Positions 18,407 through 26,975 of a DNA stretch of 49,769 nt are shown one piece after another (within the stretch, counting starts at the first letter, position 1; every line of letters starts with the position of its first letter). Made by a program: the position numbers and the translations under genes. Under the pieces are notes generated by a model, which saw only the letters and a list, made by a program, of their open reading frames with translations, was not told the origin of the DNA and made no database searches. This DNA comes from Oscillospiraceae bacterium (GTDB lineage: Bacteria > Bacillota > Clostridia > Oscillospirales > Oscillospiraceae): assembly GCA_022795735.1 (NCBI GenBank), contig JAAWHG010000007.1, forward strand, positions 1-49,769, in the 5' to 3' direction.

Positions 18407-19882
18407 ATGACAGATTTTTTGGCGAACCTTCCCCATTTTAACGCGGCGGATCTTGCCAGAAAGTTTCCAAACGGCTATCGAATCCAGAAGGTGGGACGGC
18501 TGGACGTGGAGCCAGGTGAACCGGGCGGCATTCCTGTTGCGAAAAATATGCTCTCGTCCGGCAGGAGTTACAGCACCAGCGACAGCTTTTCCTCTACAAC
18601 TGGGGCGGCCAAGCTGACTACGGAGCTGTTCGACACCAATCCGGCAAACTATACGAAGGAAAAAGCTTTGCAGGAGGTGTTCAATCAGCGGTACTCGCGG
18701 ATGCAGTTTGTCAATATAGATGGGGAACTAAACCTGGTAACCCCGGAGGACTTCCGGCTTGCCCCAAGAGAAGGGGATTTGGAGGCACTGGAGCAGGAGA
18801 TGCGGGAGAGCGGTCAGGCCGATTTGATGTGGGATTCTTTCCAAGCGGTTGTAACCAAAAGCTATAGTGGCTCGTTCAGTCAAAACAAGCTGACCAAGAC
18901 CGTTGACGCTTTGGCGGCACATTATGCGGCGCAGAAGAGCATTTTAAAAGAACGGTTTCAGGGGGAAGAGCTGACGGAGCAGTTAGAGCGGCTGGAAACC
19001 GTTTGGCAGACTGAGTCGGACCACCTCGCGAGCGAGTACATAAAGGATGTGAACGGCTTCCTGGAGGAAAACGGCCAGACAGGGCAGGCGGATAAATTCC
19101 GGGAGAGCGTCCGTGCGATTTTGGACGAGGCGGCCGCAAACTATGAAGAGAAAATCGCGCAGAATCCTGATTTACTGAGGCCCGCCGGAGAAAGGGACGA
19201 ATGGCTCAATACCCATCTTGGCTATTTGGCCGCCTCGCTCCAGATGTCGGGGCGGGACGGGGTTGAGGCACAGGCAGAAGTCAGGGGAGAGGAAAGCGAG
19301 GTTTTCTCCCTGAGTGAGCTGGAGATTGCCAGCCGGACGGTGAACCGGTATCAGTCTGCCGTCCGCGAGGGCTATACGACCGAGCATGGAATGGCTTTTG
19401 ATTTGGCGATGCTGGACATGGAAACGGACACTGCGATGAGGATGAAGGGGGCGGGCGATTCCCTCCGGAAGCTTATGGACGGGCTGCGGGAGAATGTGAT
19501 TCCAAAGATTTTGGCCCGGACAGACAGGTATTTCGCGCAGAAGCGGGCCAACGTCAAGCACGGGTGGGAAAGCCCGTCGTGGTATCCGCCGGTGGACCGG
19601 GGACTGTTCCAGGGAATTTACGACGCCGTGTGGAACGCCTACCGGCAGAACGGAGACGCGCTGGGAGCGATTCGGTCGGGGGCGGATGTTGGCAGGAATT
19701 TGACCGCACGGACGGTTGCGCGGGGCGGGACGGCTTCCCGGTGGTCCGTTTCTCTGATGGAGGGCGGGTACTGGGATACCTTCTATGGAGCGGGCAGCAG
19801 ATACGGCGGGGCGGCAAAGAGCGGCTATCAGGTTTATGCGGAGCGCTGGCAAAGCTTTTTGAATGAGCTTGGCGCTATGTGA
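18407..19882 (+). CDS. uncharacterised large helical protein
   Basis: 491 residues, the largest product of the sigma-led operon. The N-terminus MTDFLANLPHFNAADLARKF leads into a Ser/Thr-rich stretch (SSGRSYSTSDSFSSTTGAAK) and long helices (about 130-390). The C-terminus is aromatic (WYPPVDRGLFQGIYDAVWNA, then RWSVSLMEGGYWDTFYGAG). No enzymatic motif, membrane helix or signal peptide. ATG 18407 follows AGGAGG. Gap to the next gene is 16 nt. Not recognised; possibly a structural or secreted effector-like protein given its N-terminal low-complexity region. Confidence 0.65.
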   Translation: MTDFLANLPHFNAADLARKFPNGYRIQKVGRLDVEPGEPGGIPVAKNMLSSGRSYSTSDSFSSTTGAAKLTTELFDTNPANYTKEKALQEVFNQRYSRMQFVNIDGELNLVTPEDFRLAPREGDLEALEQEMRESGQADLMWDSFQAVVTKSYSGSFSQNKLTKTVDALAAHYAAQKSILKERFQGEELTEQLERLETVWQTESDHLASEYIKDVNGFLEENGQTGQADKFRESVRAILDEAAANYEEKIAQNPDLLRPAGERDEWLNTHLGYLAASLQMSGRDGVEAQAEVRGEESEVFSLSELEIASRTVNRYQSAVREGYTTEHGMAFDLAMLDMETDTAMRMKGAGDSLRKLMDGLRENVIPKILARTDRYFAQKRANVKHGWESPSWYPPVDRGLFQGIYDAVWNAYRQNGDALGAIRSGADVGRNLTARTVARGGTASRWSVSLMEGGYWDTFYGAGSRYGGAAKSGYQVYAERWQSFLNELGAM

Positions 19883-19898
19883 GAGGAGGCATACAATT

Positions 19899-20456
19899 AT
19901 GAAAATCAGCGAGGCAAAGGCGGCGTATTCGAGCCAGATGCAGACGTTGTGGGCGCAGAAGCGGGCGTTGACGGAGGCGTTAAAGGAGCAGGAGAAGAGC
20001 GGCATTCCGAGCTTCGACCGGGTAGAACTGTCCAAGGAACTGAAAAAAGTGGACGCCGAGTATAAAAAGGCCCAGTCGGTTGTGGAGGGGATCATGGCGA
20101 CCGAGGCCGCCGTCCATAACAGCGAGGTGTCCAGGCAGCAGATCGAGGCGATGGAGAAGTCGGCAAAAAAGATGGCCAAAATGATGGAAATCTACCGGCG
20201 CATCGCGTCAGGGGGACGCGTGCCGCCCGAGGATGAAAACGCGCTGATGCTTTACAGCAAGGAGCTCTATATGGCCGCGAAAATGGCGGCTATGATAAAA
20301 AAGGACAAGGACAATAAAAAGTATGATACCCTGCTCGACGAAGAGGACTCCGAAGGCGGGGAGAATACAGACGCTGCCGAGGTAGCGGCAAACACGGAAA
20401 TCAGCGTCGCCGCACCGGATGCGGCGGGGGATGCCGGGTCGGCCATAGGTTTGTGA
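19899..20456 (+). CDS. uncharacterised helical protein, last gene of the sigma-led operon
   Basis: 185 residues, almost entirely helical: MKISEAKAAYSSQMQTLWAQ, then a coiled coil (KELKKVDAEYKKAQSVVEGI; QIEAMEKSAKKMAKMMEIYR), a conserved-looking IASGGRVPPEDENALMLYSK, a Lys-rich stretch and an acidic/Ala tail. The MKIS start and coiled coil recall flagellar or type III chaperone-like proteins, but no family is assigned. ATG 19899 follows GAGGAGG; an ATG 36 nt earlier is within the previous gene. The strong terminator at 20472 closes the operon. Confidence 0.65.
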   Translation: MKISEAKAAYSSQMQTLWAQKRALTEALKEQEKSGIPSFDRVELSKELKKVDAEYKKAQSVVEGIMATEAAVHNSEVSRQQIEAMEKSAKKMAKMMEIYRRIASGGRVPPEDENALMLYSKELYMAAKMAAMIKKDKDNKKYDTLLDEEDSEGGENTDAAEVAANTEISVAAPDAAGDAGSAIGL

Positions 20457-20471
20457 AATCAGGATGCGAGG

Positions 20472-20521
20472 AAGCCGCTGGTTCAATCGACGTGCGAGGA
20501 GATTGAACCAGCGGCTTTTTG
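20472..20521 (+). terminator. terminator of the sigma-led operon
   Basis: A 17-bp perfect stem (20472-20488 with 20501-20517), a 12-nt loop and a T5 run. It marks the operon end 15 nt after the last stop. Confidence 0.93.
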
Positions 20522-20546
20522 ATTTGCGGCAAAACTGCGAGGGGGC

Positions 20547-20575
20547 TTGTGCTTGGAAGCTTTTGGGACTATAAT
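20547..20575 (+). promoter_or_regulatory. probable promoter of the lipid-type operon
   Basis: TTGTGC (20547-20552), 17 nt, TATAAT (20570-20575), 55 nt upstream of the acyltransferase start. The -35 box is weak. Confidence 0.55.
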
Positions 20576-20629
20576 ATACACGCTGGCTTTGGCATGATTT
20601 TTAATGGGCCAGGTGAAAGAAGAATTACT

Positions 20630-21400
20630 ATGAAACAAAAAAAGCGGAGGAAGGGGATTTCATCCGGGGTTTTCCGGTGTATCCGGTGGTTTGTGAAGCG
20701 CCTTTATCCGAAAATCAGGCTGGAGGGAACGGAGAACCTCCCAGACGGTCCCTGCATTGTGGCGGGCAACCACGCCCAGATGAACGGGCCCATTGCCTGT
20801 GAGCTGTACCTTCCCGGCGACCGGGCCATTTGGTGCGCGGGGGAGATGATGAAGCTGCGGGATGTGCCCGCCTACGCTTACGCCGATTTCTGGAGCGGCA
20901 AGCCCGGGGGAGTCCGGTGGTTTTACAAGGGGTTATCCTATGTGATTGCGCCCCTTGCCGTCTGTGTGTTTCATAACGCCCGCACCATTGCCGTCTATCG
21001 TGACGCGCGGGGGGCCGGGACATTCCGCAATACCGTCCGCTGTCTGGAAGAGGGGGCAAAGGTGGTGATCTTCCCGGAGGGGAAGGGGAAACGCAACCGG
21101 ATTGTCAATCAATTTCAGGATAAATTTGTTGATGTGGCCCGGCTCTATCACAGGAGAACTGGGGAGGCGCTGCCCTTTGTGCCAATGTATGTCGCGCCCC
21201 GGCTGAAAACGCTGTATTTTGGCAAGCCCGTCCTTTACCAGCCCAAAGAGCCTGCCGCTCTGGAACGTCAAAGGGTTGTGGAGGCGCTGATGCAGGCGGT
21301 AACGGACCTTGCGGAGGGACTGCCGGTCCATACGGTGGTCCCCTATGACAACATTCCAACCAAACACTACCCCACCAACAAACCCCAGGAGGCAGAATGA
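20630..21400 (+). CDS. PlsC-type 1-acylglycerol-phosphate acyltransferase family protein
   Basis: 256 residues. Block I of glycerolipid acyltransferases appears as VAGNHAQMNGPIACELYLP, where the usual HX4D Asp is replaced by Asn. Block II-like FHNARTIAVYRD and block III VVIFPEGKGKRNRIVN are present, with FVPMYVAP as block IV. It likely acylates a lysophospholipid or related acceptor at the membrane. ATG 20630 is chosen because the homologous region starts soon after (RRKGISSGVFRCIRWFVKR); ATG 20594 is possible and the RBS is weak for both. It overlaps the next gene by ATGA, so the three genes to 22918 form a coupled operon. Confidence 0.82.
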   Translation: MKQKKRRKGISSGVFRCIRWFVKRLYPKIRLEGTENLPDGPCIVAGNHAQMNGPIACELYLPGDRAIWCAGEMMKLRDVPAYAYADFWSGKPGGVRWFYKGLSYVIAPLAVCVFHNARTIAVYRDARGAGTFRNTVRCLEEGAKVVIFPEGKGKRNRIVNQFQDKFVDVARLYHRRTGEALPFVPMYVAPRLKTLYFGKPVLYQPKEPAALERQRVVEALMQAVTDLAEGLPVHTVVPYDNIPTKHYPTNKPQEAE

Positions 21401-22068
21401 AACAGCCTGTTGTTGACTATCGAAAGTTGCGCTTGTCCAACCTCAATACGCCGGAATTCTCCCATCTCAAGCTTCTGGCGGGCTGGGTTGTATATTTTGT
21501 GCTGTATGTACTGACGGAAAACCTGATTCCGGCTGAGTCTTGTACGCCGGTCCATTGTGCGCTGGACGATTGGATTCCTTTCCAGGAAATCTTTATCATT
21601 CCGTATTTTTGCTGGTACATTCTGATCGCGGGGTCTCTGCTGTATTTTTTGCTGTATCATATTCAGCAGTTTAAAAATCTTCAGACCTATCTGATTATAA
21701 CGCAGTTGACCGGTATGGCCATCTATATTCTGTTCCCCAGCAGGCAGGATTTGCGGCCTGAAGTGTTTCCGCGGGACAATGCTCTGACCGATTTGATTCG
21801 GCTGCTCTATTCGCTTGACACCAACACCGGCGTCTGCCCCTCCATGCACGTGGCCTTTTCACTGGGAATTGCCTCCACCTGGCTGCGGGAGAAATCCGCC
21901 GCGTGGTGGTTCAAGCTTATAATTGTGCTCTTTGCGGCGACAGTATGTGTGTCAGTAGCATTTGTCAAGCAGCATTCCGTGCTGGACATTGCTGCGGCTC
22001 TGCCGGTATGCGGGTTGGCCGAGTGGTTCGTGTTTTGGAGAAAGAAAGGAGACGGGAAGCATGGGTAG
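21397..22068 (+). CDS. PAP2 / inositol-phosphotransferase-like membrane protein
   Basis: 223 residues with about five or six membrane helices. Phosphatase motifs of the PAP2 superfamily are VCPSMHVAFSLGIAS (PSxH, about 146-160) and SVAFVKQHSVLDIAAA (the SRx5HxxxD-type motif with Val-Ala in place of SR). The N-terminal KxxxxxxRP motif is not evident; this sub-type resembles AUR1/Ipt-like phosphotransferases. The probable role is removal or transfer of a lipid phosphate. It starts with an ATGA overlap with the acyltransferase and its end overlaps the following gene by 8 nt. Confidence 0.8.
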   Translation: MKQPVVDYRKLRLSNLNTPEFSHLKLLAGWVVYFVLYVLTENLIPAESCTPVHCALDDWIPFQEIFIIPYFCWYILIAGSLLYFLLYHIQQFKNLQTYLIITQLTGMAIYILFPSRQDLRPEVFPRDNALTDLIRLLYSLDTNTGVCPSMHVAFSLGIASTWLREKSAAWWFKLIIVLFAATVCVSVAFVKQHSVLDIAAALPVCGLAEWFVFWRKKGDGKHG

Positions 22069-22918
22069 AAAATGGGGAGACCGGAAAGACGGCGTGCTGC
22101 TCAAGGACATAGATTCCATGCACTACATCATGCCGCTAATGTACCCCAACCGCTGCGACAACGAGGCGTTTTTGCACGTGCGGGTGGACTTGACCAATGC
22201 CGGAGCCTATTTGGAGCGAAAAAACGCGGGGGACCCGCCTTACCGTTACAATCTTTTTCAGATGGTGGTTACGGCAGTGCTGAAGACCGTCAATCTGCGT
22301 CCGCATCTGAACCGCTTTATCGCCAACAAGAATCTTTACCAGCGAAACGAGCTCACGGCGGCGTTTACCGTCAAGAAGATTTTTTCCGACAGGGGCGGGG
22401 AGGCTCTGGCGAGAATTTACGCCAAGGAAACCGACACGATTGACACCATCCATGACGAGATTTTCCGTCAGATTTCGCTGTGCCGCAGCGACCGGAGAGA
22501 CGAGTCCACGGCCAGCATGGACTTGATCCAAAAGATTCCGGGAAAGCACTTCATCGGCTGTGTGGCCCGGTTTCTCGACCGCCACGGCTGGATGCCGAAG
22601 GCCGTCATCGCAACCGACCCATACTACTGCTCGGCAGTACTGACCAACCTCGGGAGCTTGAAGCTGGATGCGGGCTACCACCATATGACCAACTGGGGTA
22701 CCAATTCGCTCTTCTGCGCCATTGGGCTGATTAAAAAACGCCCCTTTTATGACGAGGCGGGAAATCTGGAGATGCGGGAGAGCGTGGATTTGGGCATCAC
22801 GATTGACGAGCGGATTTCCGACGGCTACTACTATGCAAAGTCTATCAGACTGCTGCAATATCTTCTGGAAAATCCAGAGCTGCTGGAACGTCCGTTGGGC
22901 GAACCGGTGGAGCTGTGA
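22061..22918 (+). CDS. stand-alone 2-oxoacid dehydrogenase acyltransferase (E2)/CAT-fold protein
   Basis: 285 residues of the chloramphenicol-acetyltransferase-like fold without a lipoyl domain. Recognisable are KDIDSMHYIMPLMYPNRCDN, the PYYCSAVLTNLGSLKLDAGY strand and the C-terminal DERISDGYYYAKS. In CAT and E2 enzymes this last motif is HxxxDG with catalytic His; here the His position is Glu. That is characteristic, as I recall, of a clostridial sub-family often found beside PlsC-like acyltransferases, so the loss looks old rather than accidental. Active CoA chemistry is doubtful; trimeric assembly or acyl binding is possible. ATG 22061 overlaps the PAP2 stop by 8 nt. Confidence 0.75.
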   Translation: MGRKWGDRKDGVLLKDIDSMHYIMPLMYPNRCDNEAFLHVRVDLTNAGAYLERKNAGDPPYRYNLFQMVVTAVLKTVNLRPHLNRFIANKNLYQRNELTAAFTVKKIFSDRGGEALARIYAKETDTIDTIHDEIFRQISLCRSDRRDESTASMDLIQKIPGKHFIGCVARFLDRHGWMPKAVIATDPYYCSAVLTNLGSLKLDAGYHHMTNWGTNSLFCAIGLIKKRPFYDEAGNLEMRESVDLGITIDERISDGYYYAKSIRLLQYLLENPELLERPLGEPVEL

Positions 22919-22959
22919 ACGCGGATATTTTCCCGACTCTGTAAGAAATTGGGGGAAAT

Positions 22960-22999
22960 AAAGATTCCGCCGCCCACAAAACGGGCGGCGGAATCTTTT
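22960..22999. terminator. bidirectional terminator after the lipid-type operon
   Basis: A 16-bp perfect GC-rich stem (22960-22975 with 22983-22998) with a 7-nt loop, flanked by AAA and TTTT, between convergent genes. Confidence 0.93.
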
Positions 23000-23013
23000 G
23001 GAAACCGCTGGTA

Positions 23014-23313
23014 TTACAGCGTTAGGCTGCTGGATCTGGGGAACGCGTCATAGGACTCGATGTACGGCGCATACGCGCCCATGGAGACATCCGCGTCCTT
23101 GGGCTTGCTCTTGTCCCGGTTGAGCCAGATGTAGAAAGCGAGGGTCAGATCGAAAATACCCACCAGCACCAGGAGCACCACCAAGAAGGGAATCAGGATG
23201 GAGTAGGGCTCCCGCTGCTTCTTTGGCTTGGGGGGACGAGCTGGTTTCTTCTTTACAGGAGGCTTGGAGCCCTTCGCAGACTTTGCAGCCTTTGCCTTTT
23301 TTGCTTTCGCCAT
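23014..23313 (-). CDS. small Lys/Pro-rich single-pass membrane protein
   Basis: 99 residues: a strongly basic N-terminus (MAKAKKAKAAKSAKGSKPPV and further Lys/Pro), one membrane helix (ILIPFLVVLLVLVGIFDLTL, about 40-63), then a short tail ending RSSSLTL. Probably inserted with the basic part inside. No family recognised. ATG 23313 is assumed; a GTG at 23322 is in frame. The RBS is weak. Confidence 0.65.
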   Translation of the reverse strand: MAKAKKAKAAKSAKGSKPPVKKKPARPPKPKKQREPYSILIPFLVVLLVLVGIFDLTLAFYIWLNRDKSKPKDADVSMGAYAPYIESYDAFPRSSSLTL

Positions 23314-23477
23314 GATACGCACCGTCCGTCAAGTTATTTTTCACTGTCATTATTTTAGGCCAAAACACGGGCGTTGTCAAGGGCGGCGTGAGACCGTGCG
23401 TCAGAAGGTGGGGCGCGGGTGGATGAGACTGGGTGCGCCGCACGCCGGAAATCCCCTTGATTTTGTCATTTTCAGTA

Positions 23478-23506
23478 TGGACAGAATTTTGAACATATGC
23501 TATAAT
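23478..23506 (+). promoter_or_regulatory. promoter of the chemoreceptor gene
   Basis: TGGACA (23478-23483), 17 nt, TATAAT (23501-23506), a sigma-A type promoter. No sigma-D (flagellar) promoter pattern was seen. Confidence 0.7.
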
Positions 23507-23585
23507 TATAAAAAGGTATCCCATAGCAATGTTCTGCGGAGCAGAAGCGCAATGCGCCATATAGTTCAGGAGGAGCGAAGAGAGT

Positions 23586-25283
23586 ATGCTTAAGATGTAC
23601 AAAAACTTGAAGATAGGGACTCGCCTGCTGGCGGCGTTTATGCTTGTGGTATTGATTTCCAGTTTGGCAGGCGTCATCGGCATCTTCTATTTGCGCAGCA
23701 TTAACCGGGGCTATGGCGAGGCGCTGGTAGACAATGGATTTGCCCAGGGCGACATCGGCGTTTTGGGTATGGATTTCCAGGGACACCGTGCCACTGTGCT
23801 CTACCTGATCTATGAGCGCGACCCGGATACCCGCGCAAACTTGGAGAAGGAGCTTGATGCCAAGGTTGCCAGAATAGAGAGCGATATGGCGGAGGTCAAG
23901 GCGGGGATTCGCGACGTTGCGACAATGACTGCGTTCGAGGATTTGGAGTTCAGAATGGCCGAGTACGCCAAGGTCAGGGCGGAGACCGTCGAAATCAGCC
24001 ATACCTCCAGTGAAGAAGCGATGCTTTATTTCCGTGCCAACGCGGCGCCGCGGGCTACGGAAATTCAGAACGTGATCGAAGAGATGCTGAATGAGAAAAT
24101 GAAGGCTGGCGACGAGACCTCCATAGAACTGACCAGGCAGTCCAGTAAATCGATTGTTATGATGGTTATCATCATTGTGGCTGCAGTTCTCCTGTCGGTT
24201 GTGATTACCTTCTTCACGACAATGAGAATTACGGCGCCTTTGAAGGACATTCATAATGCCTCAATCGCGCTTGCAACTGGCCGGTTCAACACCAGTGTTT
24301 CCTATAAGAGCAGAGATGAGCTGGGCATGCTGTCGGAGAGTATCCGTACCATGATAAGCAATCTATCCAAATATATGGACGAGATTTGCAGAGACCTAGA
24401 GCGCATGTCGGACGGCGATCTGGACATCAAGTCCAACGATACCTTCTTGGGCGATTTTTCCGACGTGCAGCATTCTATCAATGGTCTGGTCAACTCGCTC
24501 AACGATGTGATTGCCAAGATTGACGAGACCGCAAATCAGGTGACCTCCGGGTCCGAGCAGGTTTCGGCCGGCGCGCAGGCGTTGGCGCAGGGTTCTACAG
24601 AGCAGGCGTCCTCCGTTCAGGAGTTGGCGGCTACGCTCAATGAGATTTCCCATCAAATCAAGCGCAATGCCGACAGTTCTGTGGAGGCCAGGCAGAGGGC
24701 CAGGGGCGTCGAGGATGAGATGGCCAAGAGCAACCAGCAGATGCAGGAGCTCATTAAGGCAATGGACGGTATTAGTGAAAACGCCGAACGGATTAGCAAA
24801 ATTACCAAGACCATTGAGGACATCGCGTTCCAGACCAATATTTTGGCGCTGAATGCTGCGGTAGAAGCGGCCCGGGCCGGTAGCGCGGGTAAGGGCTTTG
24901 CGGTGGTTGCGGACGAAGTGCGTAATCTTGCCGCGATGTCGGCCTCCGCATCCCAGAACACGACGGCTTTGATTGGGGACACGATGGACGCGGTGCAGAA
25001 CGGCGTACAGATTATGGATGAGACCGCCAAGGCATTTGAAGCGGCAATGATAGGCGTGCGCGAGGTTTCCACCACGATTGACAATATTTCCGACGCGTCC
25101 GCAGAACAGGCACGGTCGATCGAAGAGGTTTCGCTGGGGGTCGATCAGATTTCCAGCGTGGTGCAGACCAACTCCGCTACGGCGGAAGAGAGTGCCGCAG
25201 TCAGCCGGGAGCTTTCCGATCAGGCGGCCGCGCTCAAGGATTTGGTCAGCCAGTTCAAGCTCCGCAACAGCTACAGAGCGTAA
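23586..25283 (+). CDS. methyl-accepting chemotaxis protein
   Basis: 565 residues: first membrane helix (about 13-37), a helical sensor of four-helix-bundle type (about 38-190, [19 protein letters not shown]), second membrane helix (about 193-216, [19 protein letters not shown]), HAMP domain ([20 protein letters not shown]) and a long signalling coiled coil with the CheA/CheW hairpin tip [20 protein letters not shown] and [10 protein letters not shown]. It reports ligand to CheA; the ligand is unknown. ATG 23586 follows GGAGGAG at 10 nt. No other che or flagellar gene lies in the window. Confidence 0.95.
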   Translation: MLKMYKNLKIGTRLLAAFMLVVLISSLAGVIGIFYLRSINRGYGEALVDNGFAQGDIGVLGMDFQGHRATVLYLIYERDPDTRANLEKELDAKVARIESDMAEVKAGIRDVATMTAFEDLEFRMAEYAKVRAETVEISHTSSEEAMLYFRANAAPRATEIQNVIEEMLNEKMKAGDETSIELTRQSSKSIVMMVIIIVAAVLLSVVITFFTTMRITAPLKDIHNASIALATGRFNTSVSYKSRDELGMLSESIRTMISNLSKYMDEICRDLERMSDGDLDIKSNDTFLGDFSDVQHSINGLVNSLNDVIAKIDETANQVTSGSEQVSAGAQALAQGSTEQASSVQELAATLNEISHQIKRNADSSVEARQRARGVEDEMAKSNQQMQELIKAMDGISENAERISKITKTIEDIAFQTNILALNAAVEAARAGSAGKGFAVVADEVRNLAAMSASASQNTTALIGDTMDAVQNGVQIMDETAKAFEAAMIGVREVSTTIDNISDASAEQARSIEEVSLGVDQISSVVQTNSATAEESAAVSRELSDQAAALKDLVSQFKLRNSYRA

Positions 25284-25304
25284 GAAGTTACATAGAAAAA
25301 GATG

Positions 25305-25332
25305 GGGAGCCGGGGCATGTGCCCTGGCTCCC
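25305..25332 (+). terminator. terminator of the chemoreceptor gene
   Basis: GGGAGCC-G-GGGCA / TGCCC-T-GGCTCCC stem with a 2-nt centre, followed by ATATGTTTTTC, 20 nt after the stop. Confidence 0.85.
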
Positions 25333-25384
25333 ATATGTTTTTCATGCGATGTACGGAGGCTTCCGAAGTCGTGGATTTGCCTCA

Positions 25385-26140
25385 TCAGACCACGTGGCGC
25401 TGGGCACTGTTGGCGTCTCTGCCGAGGAAAAGGCGGCTCAGGACCGATTCAACGCGCTTGTAGAGGAGATAAGTGACGATGGAAACCAGGATTCCTTTGA
25501 GCAGATTAAAGGGGACCACGGCCATCAGGACCAGGGTATGGACGTTGGTAATGGCCGGATTGACAGCCTGCCCCATACCGACAATGGCTTCCAGAGGCAT
25601 ACCGAACAGCTTGGAGAAGGTTGGAATCAGATAGACCGCGTTAAAGAGGCTGCCAAAAACGGTTAGAATCAGGGTCCCGGCCGCCATACCAGCGATGGCG
25701 GTCTTTCGGGATTTGCGGATATGGTAGACGATGGCGGCTGGGAGGATAAAGCTGCATCCCACCACGAAATTGGCGAAGTCGCCGACAAAGGCGGTGCTTG
25801 TCCCCTTGAGCAGCAGCTTAATGACCACCTTCAGAAACTCGGTGACGACGCCGGCTGTTGGGCCGAAGTAAAAGGCGGTAATCAGGACGGGCAGTTCACT
25901 GAAATCCAGCTTATAAAAGCCGGGCGCGAAAAACAGCGGGAGCTCCAGGCACATGAGGACGCCGCCCAAGGCTGCCGAGATACCGAGAAACGCGGCATGA
26001 CGGGCGCCGCTGGAATGCCTGACGTCAGATTTTGTCAGCTTTTCGGCGGTCTTGGCCAAGGCGATGAGGGCGAGAAAGATGACCAGGCAGACCAGCAAAA
26101 AGGTGAGGTTTTCGGACGCGCTTTGAAACAGCTCTTTCAT
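25385..26140 (-). CDS. ribU: ECF transporter riboflavin-binding S component
   Basis: 251 residues with an N-terminal helix plus the six-helix S-component core. The diagnostic stretch FAPGFYKLDFSELPVLITAF and FGPTAGVVTEFLKVVIKLLL is typical of RibU, as is the loop LLKGTSTAFVGDFANFVVG. It works with the EcfA-EcfA'-EcfT module (not encoded here) to import riboflavin. ATG 26140 has GAGGTGATATCC upstream. An FMN riboswitch precedes it, which fixes the substrate inference strongly. The tail after the last helix is basic. Confidence 0.92.
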   Translation of the reverse strand: MKELFQSASENLTFLLVCLVIFLALIALAKTAEKLTKSDVRHSSGARHAAFLGISAALGGVLMCLELPLFFAPGFYKLDFSELPVLITAFYFGPTAGVVTEFLKVVIKLLLKGTSTAFVGDFANFVVGCSFILPAAIVYHIRKSRKTAIAGMAAGTLILTVFGSLFNAVYLIPTFSKLFGMPLEAIVGMGQAVNPAITNVHTLVLMAVVPFNLLKGILVSIVTYLLYKRVESVLSRLFLGRDANSAQRHVV

Positions 26141-26166
26141 GGATATCACCTCGATCAGAATGCGAA

Positions 26167-26192
26167 ACACCTGAAGGCGTGCCTTCAGGTGT
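26167..26192 (-). terminator. hairpin between FMN riboswitch and ribU
   Basis: ACACCTGAAGGC (26167-26178) pairs with GCCTTCAGGTGT (26181-26192). On the minus strand it is followed by TTTCGCATTCTG, a short and interrupted U-tract. It is probably the expression-platform terminator, or it may control access to the RBS about 10 nt downstream. Confidence 0.65.
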
Positions 26193-26209
26193 AAACAAAC
26201 GCGGTGCCA

Positions 26210-26318
26210 TTGCCTCTTTCATCCAGACTTTAACTGTCGGTACCGGAATTACACCGGTTCTGCTGACGCTTGCGGACTTTGACCGCCGATCGGGAATTTC
26301 ACCCTGCCCTGAGGACGC
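26210..26318 (-). ncRNA. FMN riboswitch (RFN element)
   Basis: On the minus strand the conserved blocks appear in order: CAGGGCAGGGTGAAATTCCC, GATCGGCGGTCAAAGTCCGC, AACCGGTGTAATTCCGGTACC, GACAGTTAAAGTCTGGATG, closed by CCTC...GAGG for P1. This is the classic RFN aptamer. It binds FMN and switches off riboflavin uptake when flavin is abundant. It lies 70 nt upstream of ribU. Confidence 0.96.
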
Positions 26319-26468
26319 TTTTCAATTGTTCCATTGCTATTATAACATGGTCCTTCGGAAATGCAACTCTTTTTTTACGAATGATCTTGTGCTATAATAT
26401 CAAAAAAACGAAGCAGTGCAGGGAATAAGCTGTTGGAAAAGGTTATGTGTGGACTGGAGGAAGAGAAT

Positions 26469-26882
26469 ATGTGGGTGTGTCCAAAGTGCGGACGGTCATT
26501 CAAAAATACGGAACAAGGCCACTATTGTGGGAAGCCCCCCGAGACGATCGAAGCGTATATTGACGCCCAGCCGGAGGCGGCGCAGGGCTACCTCCGGCAA
26601 GTGAACGCGGCCATCCAGGCAAGTATTCCAGGGGCACAGGAGCGGATTTCCTGGAGTATGCCCACCTATTGGAAAGGCCGAAATCTAATTCAGTTTGCGG
26701 CGGCCAAGCGGCACATAGGGTTGTACCCTGGTCCGAAAGCCGTTGAAGCGTTTGCCGGGCAGCTGGCGAAGTATAAAACAAGCAAGGGTAGCATCCAGTT
26801 TCCGTACAGCGAACCACTCCCGTTGGAATTAATTGCGGAGATTGCAAAGTGGTGTGAAATGGAATGTGATGCCGAAAAATAA
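26469..26882 (+). CDS. DUF1801/YdhG-like protein with N-terminal zinc ribbon
   Basis: 137 residues. The N-terminus MWVCPKCGRSFKNTEQGHYC carries a CxxC...HxC zinc-knuckle pattern. The rest has the YdhG/DUF1801 (frataxin-like fold, 'iron chaperone') features: ERISWSMPTYWKGRNLIQFA, KRHIGLYPGPKAVEAF and GSIQFPYSEPLPLELIAEIA. Function in bacteria is not settled. ATG 26469 follows GGAGGAAGAGAAT; an earlier in-frame TTG at 26433 lacks an RBS. It is divergent from the ribU leader. Confidence 0.82.
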   Translation: MWVCPKCGRSFKNTEQGHYCGKPPETIEAYIDAQPEAAQGYLRQVNAAIQASIPGAQERISWSMPTYWKGRNLIQFAAAKRHIGLYPGPKAVEAFAGQLAKYKTSKGSIQFPYSEPLPLELIAEIAKWCEMECDAEK

Positions 26883-26975
26883 TCTTTTGTAGAACTATTT
26901 TAGGGTATAACGAGGAGGCCTCCGCTGTATTGCCTCCAGCAGGGGCCCCCTTTATTATTACGCGTTGGCGTTAAA

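Noticed and set aside
19172..20179. Leftward 335-codon frame opposite the end of the sigma-led operon
   Set aside because: Overlaps two plus-strand genes that have good RBSs; composition typical of antisense reading.
23478..23506. Flagellar sigma-D promoter for the chemoreceptor
   Set aside because: No TAAA-N15-GCCGATAA-like pattern; a sigma-A promoter with 17-nt spacing is present instead.
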